A DNA stretch of 64,000 nucleotides from Phormidium tenue FACHB-1052 (GCF_014696675.1 NZ_JACJQN010000004.1:62001-126000); one strand, 5' to 3'. Counted from the first letter of the stretch, positions 26,333-36,251 are shown. The notes: generated from the sequence alone by a model not told the origin. Translations and numbers: made by a program.

Positions 26333-28324
26333 TTATTCCTTGGGCTTTCTTCTAATTGGCCGTTCTGGCTTACCCCCTGAATTATCTCCAGGCTTCCGTG
26401 GCCCACGCGGTTTGGCAGATCGCGGTGCATCTCCACCTGTATCTGGAGAATTTAACTTAAGCTGTGCCAGTTCTTCTTCTGTCCAAGGAGTCGGAATAGT
26501 GCGAACAAATCGCTCATCAATGCGGTCATAGCCAACCACGCCACCATCACCATCATCGAGCCGCTCTGGCCGCATCTTCGTAATCTCTTGCCAAGAATAG
26601 GTATGGTAGTGAATGCCTTCTTCAGGAAGGCTAAAATAACCACTCAAGCCATTTTTTGGCCCCGGTACAGGAAGCTCTCGTTCATCTAGTTCTTGCGGCA
26701 ATATGGTTGTGCGCTCTGTGCGCTGGTAGGAGACACCGCTGCTTGAGGGTGGATTATCTGAATTCGGCACCTGGGGTGTATAGGTGGTCTGAATTACCTC
26801 GTGTTTGCCGATAGCATCGCTGATGTATTTTGCAGAATCACTATCCATTGGAAACATCGCCTTATGCCGCGACAGCCCCCAAATAGACTTTGCTATGTTC
26901 TCGCCAAACTCCTCAACAAAAGAGGCCATGTTGAGCACACTACTCACCATACAGACCGATTTCGATCGTCCCAATTGAAGCAGTTTCTCAAGGGCAACTA
27001 ACTTTCCAGTAGCAATTAGCTCATCAATATAGAGCCACACCCGCCGTTCTGGATCATCGGGCAGCTGCTTTAGCCGAGCTGCAATGGAAGAAAACAGTGA
27101 AGCATTAATCGTCTTCAAGGCATCGGGGTATTCGTAATCGGAGCCCAACACCAGCACATATTCACCGCGTATCCAGTCTGTGATCGAAAACTCACGAGTC
27201 GCTACCTCCCAGCAGGCTGCAATCAAATGAAACTGATCAAGTTCAGCCCGAACCGACATGAAAATGTCATTGCGCTCGCCCTTTTTGACCTTGAAATAAT
27301 CATCCAAGTCTTGAGGGCGAGGATTCCACCTTTTGATCAAGGTTTGAGCGACCGCAGCCGTTGAGAAAGCATTGATGAGATCTCGCAGTGTCCACCTTTC
27401 CCCTTTAGCCCGTTGCAATGAGACAATGACGGCGACCAGAAGTGCCATAGCAGTTTGGGGGAAAAATTGGTTATCTCCCTTCGCCTCCGGAATCACAGTG
27501 CGGGCAAACTCATGGGCTTTGCCAGGAGAGTTAATATCCTTCCCTATCGCCCACCGAGCAGCTCGTTTATCAAGGGGATTCAAAATGACGTAGAGTGGCC
27601 CGTCCTCGCCTATCCCAAGCCCCAGGGCTTCTAAGAACGGAAGCAGGTTTCCCTTAGCATCGACCACAATGGCTCGGTGATTTGGGTTAAAGCCAATGCC
27701 AGCCAAGGTCTTAGTCATCATCACCTCAAGCCAGGTAGACTTCCCGGCCCCGGTGTTACCAATCAGGATGAAGTGGAGCGCCTCGTTCTTCTTGGCTATG
27801 AATGTTGCACCCCACGGAATAAGCCCTTTGACTTTCCTTTCTCCCCGGCGTCTCCACAATCGCTTTAGCTCTGCTGATTGCCGTAATGATCGTCCTCGAA
27901 CAGGTTGAGATAACGGCAGTGGCGCAGGCACAAGCACGACACTACCGACTAAGGCAGTGACAAACGCCGCGATGAGAAAGGTTAAAGAAGCAGGCACTCC
28001 CTGAATCAATAGGCGAACAACAAACTGGGTTCCCCACCATCCCACCAGGAGTAACAGTAACGGCAGGAGTACCTTTTCAATCTCAGAAATTACTTTGGTT
28101 CTACCTTTCAGTAGCCCAACATGAACCACCTCACACAATCCGCCGATGTAAAGCGCTGAAAGGATGAGCGCACAGGCATGGGAGATCCATTCTCCCCCAT
28201 TCCACATCGCTAAATCTGCACCACTCAGGCTTTTGCTTATCCACAAAACCCAGAGTTCGTAAAGCCTAGGAGTACTGATATAGAGCCAACCGGCTGTCAG
28301 CAGCCACACAATGAGTTTAGGCAT
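26333..28324 (-). CDS. Type IV coupling protein (VirD4/TraD/TrwB-like ATPase)
   Basis: About 663 residues. Four hydrophobic helices in the first 135 residues are followed by a cytosolic ATPase domain with Walker A GNTGAGKST (residues 189-197) and Walker B VWLYIDELIA near residue 415; the segment LLQLGRSKSVCMV after it is the usual RecA/FtsK-like continuation. The C-terminus is basic and Pro-rich. Coupling proteins pump the relaxase-DNA complex into a type IV secretion channel. I start at ATG 28324, seven bases before the end of the upstream gene, rather than the longer frame lacking a site. No VirB4 or other channel gene is in the window, so a channel must come from elsewhere. Confidence 0.88.
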   Translation of the reverse strand: MPKLIVWLLTAGWLYISTPRLYELWVLWISKSLSGADLAMWNGGEWISHACALILSALYIGGLCEVVHVGLLKGRTKVISEIEKVLLPLLLLLVGWWGTQFVVRLLIQGVPASLTFLIAAFVTALVGSVVLVPAPLPLSQPVRGRSLRQSAELKRLWRRRGERKVKGLIPWGATFIAKKNEALHFILIGNTGAGKSTWLEVMMTKTLAGIGFNPNHRAIVVDAKGNLLPFLEALGLGIGEDGPLYVILNPLDKRAARWAIGKDINSPGKAHEFARTVIPEAKGDNQFFPQTAMALLVAVIVSLQRAKGERWTLRDLINAFSTAAVAQTLIKRWNPRPQDLDDYFKVKKGERNDIFMSVRAELDQFHLIAACWEVATREFSITDWIRGEYVLVLGSDYEYPDALKTINASLFSSIAARLKQLPDDPERRVWLYIDELIATGKLVALEKLLQLGRSKSVCMVSSVLNMASFVEEFGENIAKSIWGLSRHKAMFPMDSDSAKYISDAIGKHEVIQTTYTPQVPNSDNPPSSSGVSYQRTERTTILPQELDERELPVPGPKNGLSGYFSLPEEGIHYHTYSWQEITKMRPERLDDGDGGVVGYDRIDERFVRTIPTPWTEEELAQLKLNSPDTGGDAPRSAKPRGPRKPGDNSGGKPERPIRRKPKE

Positions 28325-28331
28325 GGTAGTG

Positions 28332-28823
28332 TTACAACCTCTCTCGAATAATTTGTTCGCGAACACTCGCCACGATGTAGGCCGGGTAACGAAGCCCAAG
28401 CCCGGTGGCTAAGAAGAAAAAGACAACAACAATCACCCACACAAGCCACATAGGCAGTGCTGTCCAGGTTGTCAGTGCCTTAAACATCAGCACTGGTTCA
28501 AGCAGTACAAGAATCAGCCAGAGCACCATGGCAATAAGCCACCGCGCGGCGCAGCTGATGACTTGAGATAACGAGCGATACCGAGCGATCGCAAGCTCCT
28601 CTGAAAACCCTTCAAGGTATCGGTAGAGCCAGAGAGCACAAAAAAGCAGGATTGCTCCATGAACCCATTGGTTATCGAGCCACACGAGGGGGAAGAAGCC
28701 GAAAAGCTTGCCTCCCGTCTGGGCTAGTCTTTCAGTAAACCCACCCATGCGGGGGTAAACATAATAGGCAAGCAGAAGCATTCCAGCCACGAAAAGCCCC
28801 CGCCTGATGATGTGTGCAAACAT
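28332..28823 (-). CDS. Small membrane protein of the transfer block
   Basis: 163 residues with about four hydrophobic helices (residues 8-24, 52-72, 90-115 and 120-150) and basic ends. No known family is evident. The ribosome-binding site GAGGAGG, 4 bases before the ATG, is the strongest in the block. It lies directly upstream of the coupling protein on the same strand and may be its membrane partner, by analogy with small TraD/TrwB-associated membrane proteins. That is inference. Confidence 0.7.
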   Translation of the reverse strand: MFAHIIRRGLFVAGMLLLAYYVYPRMGGFTERLAQTGGKLFGFFPLVWLDNQWVHGAILLFCALWLYRYLEGFSEELAIARYRSLSQVISCAARWLIAMVLWLILVLLEPVLMFKALTTWTALPMWLVWVIVVVFFFLATGLGLRYPAYIVASVREQIIRERL

Positions 28824-28899
28824 CAGACCTCCTCAATAATTTGGTGATAGTTGGAAAAACGGTTGGCGCAAGCGATGGCTTGCATAGAATCGATAGGCG

Positions 28900-29343
28900 C
28901 TACAGAAACCGCTGGAGCACGAAAATCAACACACTTCCGGTTACTGCTCCAAAGAAGGCCCACAGGAAGGATGAAACCGGCGATGTACCGCTAGATGCGT
29001 GCTGCGCCATTTGTTTGCTGAGCCGTTGGGCTATCACCTTGATGTCGCGTGCTACATCATGACAATCTTCAATCTGCCTTCGACTAAGGGATTGGATATA
29101 GCCTAAGTGCAGTTTTATCTCTCCGATAAGTGTATTAAGGTCACCAGGAATTGGTGCGATCGCAAACTTCGCGTGTGTAACCGCCGCAATCGCAAGAAAC
29201 ATGGGATCACGCGGTTGAATATCAACCTGTTGGAGTAGTCGGTAGATCTTGAGCTTAGTTTTTTCGTCCTCTCCTTCTAAAGCTATGTCGAGAAGAGTGC
29301 GGGCATCAACCGGTATATCATCGATAGAACCGTTGGCCGTCAT
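28900..29343 (-). CDS. TraM/StbC-like tail-anchored protein of the transfer block
   Basis: 147 residues: a helical cytosolic part and a C-terminal membrane helix (FLWAFFGAVTGSVLIFVLQRFL). It overlaps the ParA-like gene by four bases (ATGA). The trio of small DNA-binding-type protein, ParA-like ATPase and tail-anchored protein matches the layout of traK-traL-traM (IncP), mobCDE-type and stbABC (IncW) clusters, which help mobilisation or plasmid positioning. Sequence similarity to any one of these is too weak for me to choose. It looks like proteins annotated as DUF6753 in cyanobacteria, from memory only. Confidence 0.6.
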   Translation of the reverse strand: MTANGSIDDIPVDARTLLDIALEGEDEKTKLKIYRLLQQVDIQPRDPMFLAIAAVTHAKFAIAPIPGDLNTLIGEIKLHLGYIQSLSRRQIEDCHDVARDIKVIAQRLSKQMAQHASSGTSPVSSFLWAFFGAVTGSVLIFVLQRFL

Positions 29344-30032
29344 AGCATCCCCGCCTCCCCAATCTCGCTAAACGCCTGCCGGAGGAAGTGCTTGATACGC
29401 TGTCGCGATACCACAGTCAGTTCTTTGTGGGATTCCGCTGCGGAAAGGGGCAACTGGTGTGCCTCAATAAAGTTTCGCTCTAGGTAGGAACACTTCGGCA
29501 GATTAATGACCGTGATGGAATAATCTTCAACGAGTGTCTGAAATTTCAGATCTTGATCAACATGCGACCAGTCATCGCACAGCCCCCAGTTCCTCACAAA
29601 TACGTGGGGTATCCACTCGCCCAAGTCAGCAACTGTTTTGTAGAAAAGCTGGACAGAGTCATACCCACCGTTAGAAACGTACCAGTGACAGAACGATACT
29701 CCCTCACGTTCTGCTAGTTCATACAGAGCATCATCGGTAAACCATGCAAGCATTGCCTGGTGCACTTGGGCCGGAAGGTTAGCAACGACAACTGTTTTAA
29801 GAGCAGCAGCAAACAGCGCATCGGCCTTGCTGCGCTTACGTTCATCCTCGCTGAAGTAGGCAAGGATAACCTCCTCTAGATCCTTGTAGATGCGGCCAAC
29901 ATCAGGATTTACGCGATCGCACTCAGCAATGGTAAATTTCTGTCCTTTGCTTCTAAGATATTCAACTAACAGACGGGCAAAGAAACTCTTGCCCACCCCT
30001 CCCTTTCTGCCACCAACAAAGTGGAGTTTCAT
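29340..30032 (-). CDS. ParA/MinD-like ATPase, TraL/StbB-like
   Basis: About 230 residues. The N-terminal deviant Walker A GGRKGGVGKS marks the ParA/MinD superfamily. The rest (AECDRVNPDVG, HVFVRNWGLCDDW) is unlike partition ParA and closer to transfer-region ATPases such as TraL, MobD and StbB. I start at ATG 30032, 8 bases after GGAGG; a frame five codons longer has no room for the site. It is the second ParA-like protein of the element; the true partition ParA is at 47.4 kb. Likely role: positioning or licensing the plasmid for transfer. Confidence 0.78.
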   Translation of the reverse strand: MKLHFVGGRKGGVGKSFFARLLVEYLRSKGQKFTIAECDRVNPDVGRIYKDLEEVILAYFSEDERKRSKADALFAAALKTVVVANLPAQVHQAMLAWFTDDALYELAEREGVSFCHWYVSNGGYDSVQLFYKTVADLGEWIPHVFVRNWGLCDDWSHVDQDLKFQTLVEDYSITVINLPKCSYLERNFIEAHQLPLSAAESHKELTVVSRQRIKHFLRQAFSEIGEAGML

Positions 30033-30052
30033 GAACATCACCTCCAAGTAAG

Positions 30053-30499
30053 TTAAAGGTTTTCAAATTCGTCCTCGCTTGCCTGCACTTCGGGCTTGCG
30101 AGCATAAAGGGTTGGTCGCGGAGCCATGGGCCTTTGCTTGGGTTTCTGCGGTGTAATCAGTTGTTCTGAAGTGCGAACTGGCTTCTGTGGCACCGGTTTA
30201 CCTTCTTGAGGAGATGACCCTTCGCCACTCATCTCTTTGGTAGCCCAGTTCATGTATTTGCGGAGCGTTCCGGCAGTGGTAGAAATCCCCGCCTCTTTTT
30301 CTAAAAAGGTGACTAGATCCTGGTAGGTATAACCTCTCTCTTGAGCACTCTTTAGATCCCGATACCACTTTTTAACGAAGGAACGTAATGTTCCCTCTCG
30401 CGTTGAACTTCTTGTCTTTGAAGGCAAATCAGATAGCTTCTTTAGAATGTCATGTTGACTTCTATCATCACCTTCACCAGAAAAGCTTATAGGAACCAT
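30053..30499 (-). CDS. TraK/StbA-like small basic DNA-binding protein
   Basis: About 148 residues. The middle (EGTLRSFVKKWYRDLKSAQERGYTY, then a helix ending TAGTLRKYMN) looks like a helix-turn-helix found in TraK- and mobilisation-type proteins that first wrap oriT. The C-terminal third is Pro/Lys/Arg-rich and disordered. I start at ATG 30499 (AGGTGATAGGA just upstream); the longer frame overlaps the previous gene. It heads the TraK-TraL-TraM-like trio. The family call is tentative. Confidence 0.6.
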   Translation of the reverse strand: MVPISFSGEGDDRSQHDILKKLSDLPSKTRSSTREGTLRSFVKKWYRDLKSAQERGYTYQDLVTFLEKEAGISTTAGTLRKYMNWATKEMSGEGSSPQEGKPVPQKPVRTSEQLITPQKPKQRPMAPRPTLYARKPEVQASEDEFENL

Positions 30500-30791
30500 T
30501 CCTATCACCTCGAAGAAGAAGCAGCTCACACTGTGCAACTGGCAATGGTTCGACAATGCATGTGATGTTCTTAAAGCCAGTAACTTGAACGGTACTTCCT
30601 ACAGGAATAACGACGTTATTCATGCATAGCGCAAACCACCAAGAACCTTGGCAATTAATTCTTCCACGCTTACTAGGGTAGGTAGATTCTGCCGCCGTGC
30701 TAATTTTGCTATGATCCTCTACATGGTGCATTGCCGAGTCGTTCACATCTGATGACACTTGAGAAACTCGTCCAAAAGGGAAATTAGTCAT
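30474..30791 (-). CDS. Small protein with NfeD-like OB-fold segment
   Basis: 105 residues. The middle segment GRINCQGSWWFALC then VIPVGSTVQVTGF and ITCIVEPL matches the C-terminal OB-fold of NfeD-like proteins (G-R-x-x-x-x-G-S-W-W, then G-x-x-V-x-V). The usual membrane helices and protease part are absent, so it is a stand-alone OB domain. Such domains act in membrane-protein quality control elsewhere; here the role is unknown. It overlaps the start of the TraK-like gene by 26 bases. Confidence 0.5.
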   Translation of the reverse strand: MTNFPFGRVSQVSSDVNDSAMHHVEDHSKISTAAESTYPSKRGRINCQGSWWFALCMNNVVIPVGSTVQVTGFKNITCIVEPLPVAQCELLLLRGDRNGSYKLFW

Positions 30792-31062
30792 GGTATCTCT
30801 TAAATTTGTTGTCCTTACTGACTAAGCCTGTATTGTGTTCCAAGCTCTGCAAGAGGAAATGTCTGACTTGGTAGTAGTTTTAGATTGTTGCCTCCACTAG
30901 TAATTAGCGCTGATGAGACTGCGTTGAGCTGTAGGGTGGAAGCAGGTGGAATGGCTTCCTAGAACGTTCAATGTCTATCTAAACAGATTTCCTGACGGTG
31001 ATAGGGGGGAAATGGGTGAGAAATGGGTGACTTATTTGGGTGCTTTTTGTTTTGACTTCTAA

Positions 31063-34000
31063 ATGGAGTTGTCACTGAAAATGGGTCGATCTCCAGGAAT
31101 CAAGGTTGCTACAAGGCAGCTACCTTATGTAAAAGAAACCTATAAGAAGCTTGGCTTTCAAAGCCAAACTGCATTTGCTGAGCTGGTCGGTCTTTCAAGG
31201 GAAACGGTAAGAGATTTTCTGAATGGAAAAAGTATTAGCGTTTCCAACTTTCAGTTGCTCTGTGAGAGATTGAATCTGGATTGGCAAGAAGTCTCTGAGC
31301 AAACTGACTCAGCATTCAATTCATTCGTGGATCTAAATAATTTTTCAGACTCGCCAATATTTATTGGTCGTCTGGAAGAACTTAGGATTCTCAAAGACTG
31401 GGTTGCCAATCCGCGTTGTCGTCTTATAGCAATCACAGGTATTGGAGGAATTGGAAAAACCGCACTTTCCCTCAAGCTTGCATATGATTTGCGCAATGAA
31501 TATGAATTTATTGCTTGGCAATCTCTTCTTAACTCTCCTACACCGTCTGAGATTCTCGCTGACCTCTTGAAGATTTTCTCAGGGCATAACGAGGCGTACT
31601 CCTCAGTTGAGATTGGCAGTCAAATTTCTCACCTAATCAGACATCTTAGAGATCACAAATGCCTGATTGTACTGGACAACATAGAAGGGATTTTTCAACC
31701 TAAATCTCACACACGAGAATATAGAGAAGACTGTGAAAAGTATGGCGACATATTCAAACAAATCGCAGAATCAAATCACCAAAGTTGTTTAGTCTTGAAC
31801 GGTAGAGATAAGCCAGCCCAGGTCGAATTTCTAGAGGACGAAAATGGGCCAGTTCGCTCACTAAGTCTTACAGGTTTCAGCCAAGATGATGGTCGAGCGT
31901 TTGTTACTTCGATCAAAAAAATTACTGGCTCCAGTGACGATTGGGATAGACTAGTTTCTTTGTATGGGGGCAACCCGCTAGCGTTGAAGATTGCTGCTAG
32001 TTATATTAAAAGGCAGCACGAGAACGACATACATGCTTTTTTAAGTGTCAACGAAAATCTTTTTAGAGATATGAAAACATTCTTAGACGACTCGTTCCGT
32101 TCTCTCTCTGAATTAGAAGTAGACGTTGTATATTGGTTGTCAATTAATCGAGAGCCCGTTTCTCTGAATGGGTTACTTCAAGATGTTATTTTTCAGGGAC
32201 CAGAAAGGAAAATTTCGAGAGTTTTAGATTCACTTCTGCAAAAAGATATAATTGAAAAGCGAAGCTCTTGTTTTATTCTCCAGCCGTTACTAATGGAGTA
32301 TACTACCGAGAGATTTATTGACGAAATCTCTGAAGAGATTAAGAGGCGTACAATTAGGCGGTTTAGCACCCACGCACTGCAAAAAGCTCAATCAAAGAAC
32401 TTTATTAGCCGCATTCAAAGGCGTCTTATAGTTGAGCCTTTGAGCCAAAGTTTATCTTTATATTTTGAAAGTATTGGCAGCACTTTAAAAGATGAATTAA
32501 GGAATCTTGTCGCTTTGCTGAGATCTAATTCATTTCTTAGTTCAGGCTACGCGGGTGCTAACATTCTAAGTCTTCTAGCAGCTGTGAACTCTGATCTAAG
32601 AGAATTTGACTTCTCTCACCTCTCGTTACGCCAAGCAGATCTTCAAAGTGTTAAGCTGCCTCATACAAATTTCACCGGCTCTTCTTTTGATAGATGTCTG
32701 TTTACTCAAAAAATCAGTTCAGTATTTGCAGTTACAACTAGCCCAGACGGGAAGTTAGCTGCCGCTGGTGACACAAGTGGTGACATTCATCTATGGGAAG
32801 TTGAGAGTGGGAAGCATCTACAAACCCTGCGCGGTCACACAAACTGGGTTATGTCAGTTGCATTTCACCCAGATGGAAATCTGCTTGCGAGCGGAGGTCT
32901 CGACAACACAGTACGTATCTGGGACGTAAATAGCTCCACCTGCCTCCACGTTTTAGAAGGACACTCAGGCCGAGTTTGGTCTGTAAAATTTAGTCCTTCA
33001 AAAAAAGTTCTTGCCAGTGGTAGTGACGATAAGACTATCCGGATATGGGAGCCTTTCTCTGCAAATTGCTTAGGAATATTAGACAGCCATAAAGACTGGG
33101 TTACCTCAATTGATTTCAGTCCAGACGGAAGGCAATTAGCTAGTTGCAGTAACAACAGCATCATGCTTTGGGATATGAGTACCCAAAAGTGCATAAATAC
33201 GATTGATGATAATGGTGGGAGAATCTGGTCTGTTTGTTTTTCCCCTGATGGAAGTCGACTAGCGAGTGGGAGCGACAACCACGCCATAAGGATCTGGTCT
33301 GTTGTAGACCGCCGATCTTTATCCACACTAACTGGTCATAGGAATAGAGTTAGATCGGTTGAATTTAACCTGGATGGCAGCTCGCTCGCTAGCGGCAGCG
33401 ATGATGGAGAGGTGAGAGTTTGGGATACGAGTACTGGAAAGTGCTTGAGCATCTTAGAAGGCCACTCAAATTGGGTGTGGTCAGTCAAATATGGCTCTGA
33501 TGGAAAAACTCTAATCAGCGGCAGTGAAGATCAAAGCATCAAGGTCTGGGATACATCTGATGGATGTTGTCTACAAACTTTGCAAGGATATACTCATCGA
33601 ATTAGAGCTGTATCATGTTCACCTGATGGAGCTTTCTTGGTTAGTGGTGGCGTTCCGTCAGAATTGCATATCTGGAATCTAGCTAATCGTAGTCCTTGCA
33701 ATATTCTCAGCGGACACAGTGGGTTTATCTTGGGGGTTGCATATAGTCCCGATGGTAAGCTGGTAGCTAGTAGTAGTGATGATCAGACTGTTAGAGTTTG
33801 GGATGCCTCATCTGGCGAGTGCATGAGAGTGCTACAAGGGCATAACGGTTGGATCAGAGCTATCTCCTTCGGCCTCGAAGAAAATACTCTCGTAAGTTGT
33901 AGTGATGACAAAACGGTCAAACTTTGGGATTTGACTACTGGGTCATGTCTTAGAACTATGCATGGCCATACTAATTGGGTGACATCCGCTCACTTTAATC

Positions 34001-34593
34001 CTGTCACGCGGCTTTTAGCTACCGGGAGTTACGATAAGACGATAAGGATATGGGATACAACCACAGGTGAATGCTCTCAAACTCTTCAAGGGCACGGCGG
34101 GAGAATAATGTCAGTAAGCTTCAATTCGGATGGCTCTTTACTGGCAAGCTGTGGAGACGACCAAACCATACGAATTTGGGATCCCAATACAGGAGTTTTG
34201 TTAAATAGCATTAGTGCTCATTCAGACGTTGTACGTTGCGTTTCTTTTAGTCCTAGTAATCAATTTCTTGTAAGTGGTAGTGCTGATCGCGAAATTAAAG
34301 TTTGGAGTGTTGATGATTGGAGCTGCTCAGCTAGGCTTCTTGGACATACGAATATCGTACGCTCTGTTGTCTTTAGTCCCGACAGCAAGACAATCATCAG
34401 TGGAAGTGAGGATGAAACAATAAGGCTCTGGGAATTATCAACGGCAGAACAAATTGGGCTATTGAAAGTTGATAGACCTTACGAAGGCATGAATATTTCT
34501 ATGGTATCTGGAATATCTGAGCCACAGATAGATATTCTCCTATCCCTTGGAGCTGTCAATCATCAACCGCAAATGGTAGCAACCGACGTTTAA
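31063..34593 (+). CDS. STAND NTPase: HTH + NB-ARC + pentapeptide-like + 14 WD40 repeats
   Basis: 1176 residues. Order: HTH-like N-terminal domain (about 5-75); NB-ARC/NACHT P-loop ATPase with Walker A ITGIGGIGKTALS near residue 125 and Walker B-like CLIVLDNIEG near residue 205; a helical arm region (to about 520); a short pentapeptide-like run (FDFSHLSLRQADLQSVKL); then fourteen WD40 blades, counted by their terminal WD-type dipeptides, giving two seven-bladed propellers. The C-terminal RPYEGMNISMVSG...LGAV tail is typical of cyanobacterial WD40-STAND proteins. STAND proteins are ligand-triggered switches and many act in anti-phage immunity (Avs-like) or cell death. No effector nuclease is fused. 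Repeated blades imply frequent recombination. Confidence 0.9.
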   Translation: MELSLKMGRSPGIKVATRQLPYVKETYKKLGFQSQTAFAELVGLSRETVRDFLNGKSISVSNFQLLCERLNLDWQEVSEQTDSAFNSFVDLNNFSDSPIFIGRLEELRILKDWVANPRCRLIAITGIGGIGKTALSLKLAYDLRNEYEFIAWQSLLNSPTPSEILADLLKIFSGHNEAYSSVEIGSQISHLIRHLRDHKCLIVLDNIEGIFQPKSHTREYREDCEKYGDIFKQIAESNHQSCLVLNGRDKPAQVEFLEDENGPVRSLSLTGFSQDDGRAFVTSIKKITGSSDDWDRLVSLYGGNPLALKIAASYIKRQHENDIHAFLSVNENLFRDMKTFLDDSFRSLSELEVDVVYWLSINREPVSLNGLLQDVIFQGPERKISRVLDSLLQKDIIEKRSSCFILQPLLMEYTTERFIDEISEEIKRRTIRRFSTHALQKAQSKNFISRIQRRLIVEPLSQSLSLYFESIGSTLKDELRNLVALLRSNSFLSSGYAGANILSLLAAVNSDLREFDFSHLSLRQADLQSVKLPHTNFTGSSFDRCLFTQKISSVFAVTTSPDGKLAAAGDTSGDIHLWEVESGKHLQTLRGHTNWVMSVAFHPDGNLLASGGLDNTVRIWDVNSSTCLHVLEGHSGRVWSVKFSPSKKVLASGSDDKTIRIWEPFSANCLGILDSHKDWVTSIDFSPDGRQLASCSNNSIMLWDMSTQKCINTIDDNGGRIWSVCFSPDGSRLASGSDNHAIRIWSVVDRRSLSTLTGHRNRVRSVEFNLDGSSLASGSDDGEVRVWDTSTGKCLSILEGHSNWVWSVKYGSDGKTLISGSEDQSIKVWDTSDGCCLQTLQGYTHRIRAVSCSPDGAFLVSGGVPSELHIWNLANRSPCNILSGHSGFILGVAYSPDGKLVASSSDDQTVRVWDASSGECMRVLQGHNGWIRAISFGLEENTLVSCSDDKTVKLWDLTTGSCLRTMHGHTNWVTSAHFNPVTRLLATGSYDKTIRIWDTTTGECSQTLQGHGGRIMSVSFNSDGSLLASCGDDQTIRIWDPNTGVLLNSISAHSDVVRCVSFSPSNQFLVSGSADREIKVWSVDDWSCSARLLGHTNIVRSVVFSPDSKTIISGSEDETIRLWELSTAEQIGLLKVDRPYEGMNISMVSGISEPQIDILLSLGAVNHQPQMVATDV

Positions 34594-34605
34594 TTTGGAA
34601 CTACA

Positions 34606-35439
34606 CTACCCGGCTTCACTAATCCATGCATGATTTGGATCCTCTTTCACTCTAAGATCATGATCCAATCCAGCTAGAAACCATAGATAGCATAATTTGT
34701 AACCAGGCGCTGAAACTACAGGATGGTAACCGTAAGGAAGTAGAACAACATCGCCATTTTCAACACGATACACTTCGTCGAGGTTATTTTCTTGGCTGTA
34801 TACTTCTTGATAACCCCACCCTTGAGGAGGATCAAAAAAGTAAAGATACAGCTCTTCATGGCAAGATTCCTCCTCAGATTTTTTATCGTGTTTGTGAGGA
34901 GGGAACGAAGACCAATTCCCAGAAGGATTTATCGTTTCCCCGCACAGTATGGATCGAGAGGGAAAATTAGAACCTAAGGTATTACGAATGAAGCGATGAT
35001 AAGAAGACGTTCCGCGCTCAAACTCTAAAATGCTACTCTTCTCTATCCAGACAATATTAGCATTGTTGCAGATAGAAAAAGTTTCTTTAGAATTTTTGAA
35101 CAAAAGGCTTAAGTCAACTGTGGCGACTGCAACAATATTATTATTTCCAATTCCTAACAGTCTTACTAAGTGCTTCCCAGAAACAAATACTCCGCTAGGT
35201 AAATCTGTAAATAGTCCCTCGCGATCTATACGTCGACTTTCTGAATCAGTCTGTATTTCAATTTCTCCTGACACAAGAATGCAAACGCTTTCTTCAAATT
35301 CTGAAGACATCAAACAAAATTGATCACCGTATCCAAGCCGAAGAAGCTTGAAGCCAAGATACTGTAAATCTTGCCCTGGAACAGATGCTTCAAAGACAGA
35401 AGCATCTAAAGATCGTCTTAGAAGTTTTCTTACACTCAT
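34606..35439 (-). CDS. IolB-like cupin (5-deoxy-glucuronate isomerase family)
   Basis: 277 residues. The C-terminal half has strong IolB/KduI features: NPSGNWSSFPPHKHDKK (metal-binding His residues), EELYLYFFDPPQGWGYQ, and GDVVLLPYGYHPVVSAPGY. The N-terminal half is a second, more divergent cupin. IolB isomerises 5-deoxy-glucuronate in inositol breakdown, but no other iol gene is near and cyanobacteria rarely use that pathway, so the substrate here may be another uronate-like sugar. It is convergent with the STAND gene and sits four bases downstream of the glycosyltransferase gene, suggesting a two-gene sugar cassette. Confidence 0.8.
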   Translation of the reverse strand: MSVRKLLRRSLDASVFEASVPGQDLQYLGFKLLRLGYGDQFCLMSSEFEESVCILVSGEIEIQTDSESRRIDREGLFTDLPSGVFVSGKHLVRLLGIGNNNIVAVATVDLSLLFKNSKETFSICNNANIVWIEKSSILEFERGTSSYHRFIRNTLGSNFPSRSILCGETINPSGNWSSFPPHKHDKKSEEESCHEELYLYFFDPPQGWGYQEVYSQENNLDEVYRVENGDVVLLPYGYHPVVSAPGYKLCYLWFLAGLDHDLRVKEDPNHAWISEAG

Positions 35440-35443
35440 TTTG

Positions 35444-36145
35444 TTACGCCTCTTCCCTGCGTAGAATGGCTTTTGCAGTTGCTAGTTGAAAAAAATGGAG
35501 CTGTTGTGCTCGCCATTGCCAAGAAATGCTCTCTTTATGAATCCTGTAGTTATAAAGAATTTTTGGTATGTGAAAGAATTCCGTTATCTCTGAAAGTCTT
35601 AAACATAAGTCGTAGTCATGCGCATAAGTGAAATCGAGATCAATACCTCCAGCAGCATCGAAAACCGATTTACGCATCAGCCGAAAATGAAAAACCATAA
35701 AGTTTTTCATTAGTTTTTCTTTGGTATAGGAATCCTGGCAACGCCTCCCAATCCCTAGGATCCGATTATCCTCATCAATCTCAGAATAATCTGTGTATAC
35801 AAGACCCACATCTGAACGGTTGTCTAAAACTTCTATTGTTTCCTCTAAAGCTGTAGCAACGAGTGAATCATCACTATCAAGCCAGCCAAGATAGGAGCCT
35901 TTGGCTAAAGAGCAGGCATGGCACAAGGCACTCACCCTGCCTTCATGAGCAGCTAAGACAACCCTCACCCGCGGATCGATATTCATATAATGGAGAGCAA
36001 TCTCTGGAGAGTTATCTGTAGAGCCATCATCTACAATAATGAGTTCCGCATCTTTCCATGATTGCATCAGGAAACTTTCGATTGCTGAATGCAAATACCG
36101 TTCACGATTGTAAACGGTCATGATAATAGACGCTTTGACTTTCAT
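35444..36145 (-). CDS. Family 2 glycosyltransferase
   Basis: 233 residues, GT-A fold. Visible motifs: SIIMTVYNRERYLHSAIESF near the N-terminus, the nucleotide-binding Asp in LIIVDDGSTD, and the metal-binding WLDSDDS (DxD) near residue 90. It ends without membrane helices, so it is probably cytosolic or peripheral. It would add a sugar from a nucleotide-sugar donor to a glycan or protein. It is upstream of the iolB-like gene with a 4-base gap. Cargo of the element rather than a transfer gene. Confidence 0.87.
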   Translation of the reverse strand: MKVKASIIMTVYNRERYLHSAIESFLMQSWKDAELIIVDDGSTDNSPEIALHYMNIDPRVRVVLAAHEGRVSALCHACSLAKGSYLGWLDSDDSLVATALEETIEVLDNRSDVGLVYTDYSEIDEDNRILGIGRRCQDSYTKEKLMKNFMVFHFRLMRKSVFDAAGGIDLDFTYAHDYDLCLRLSEITEFFHIPKILYNYRIHKESISWQWRAQQLHFFQLATAKAILRREEA

Positions 36146-36251
36146 CGCCTGAAATTACTAAGTGGCCATAATTGTCCCATATGTCTCTGACATACCAACT
36201 GTATTCTAGACAACCAAATAGGAAACTATGTCTATCTCGCAAAGTTCTGCA

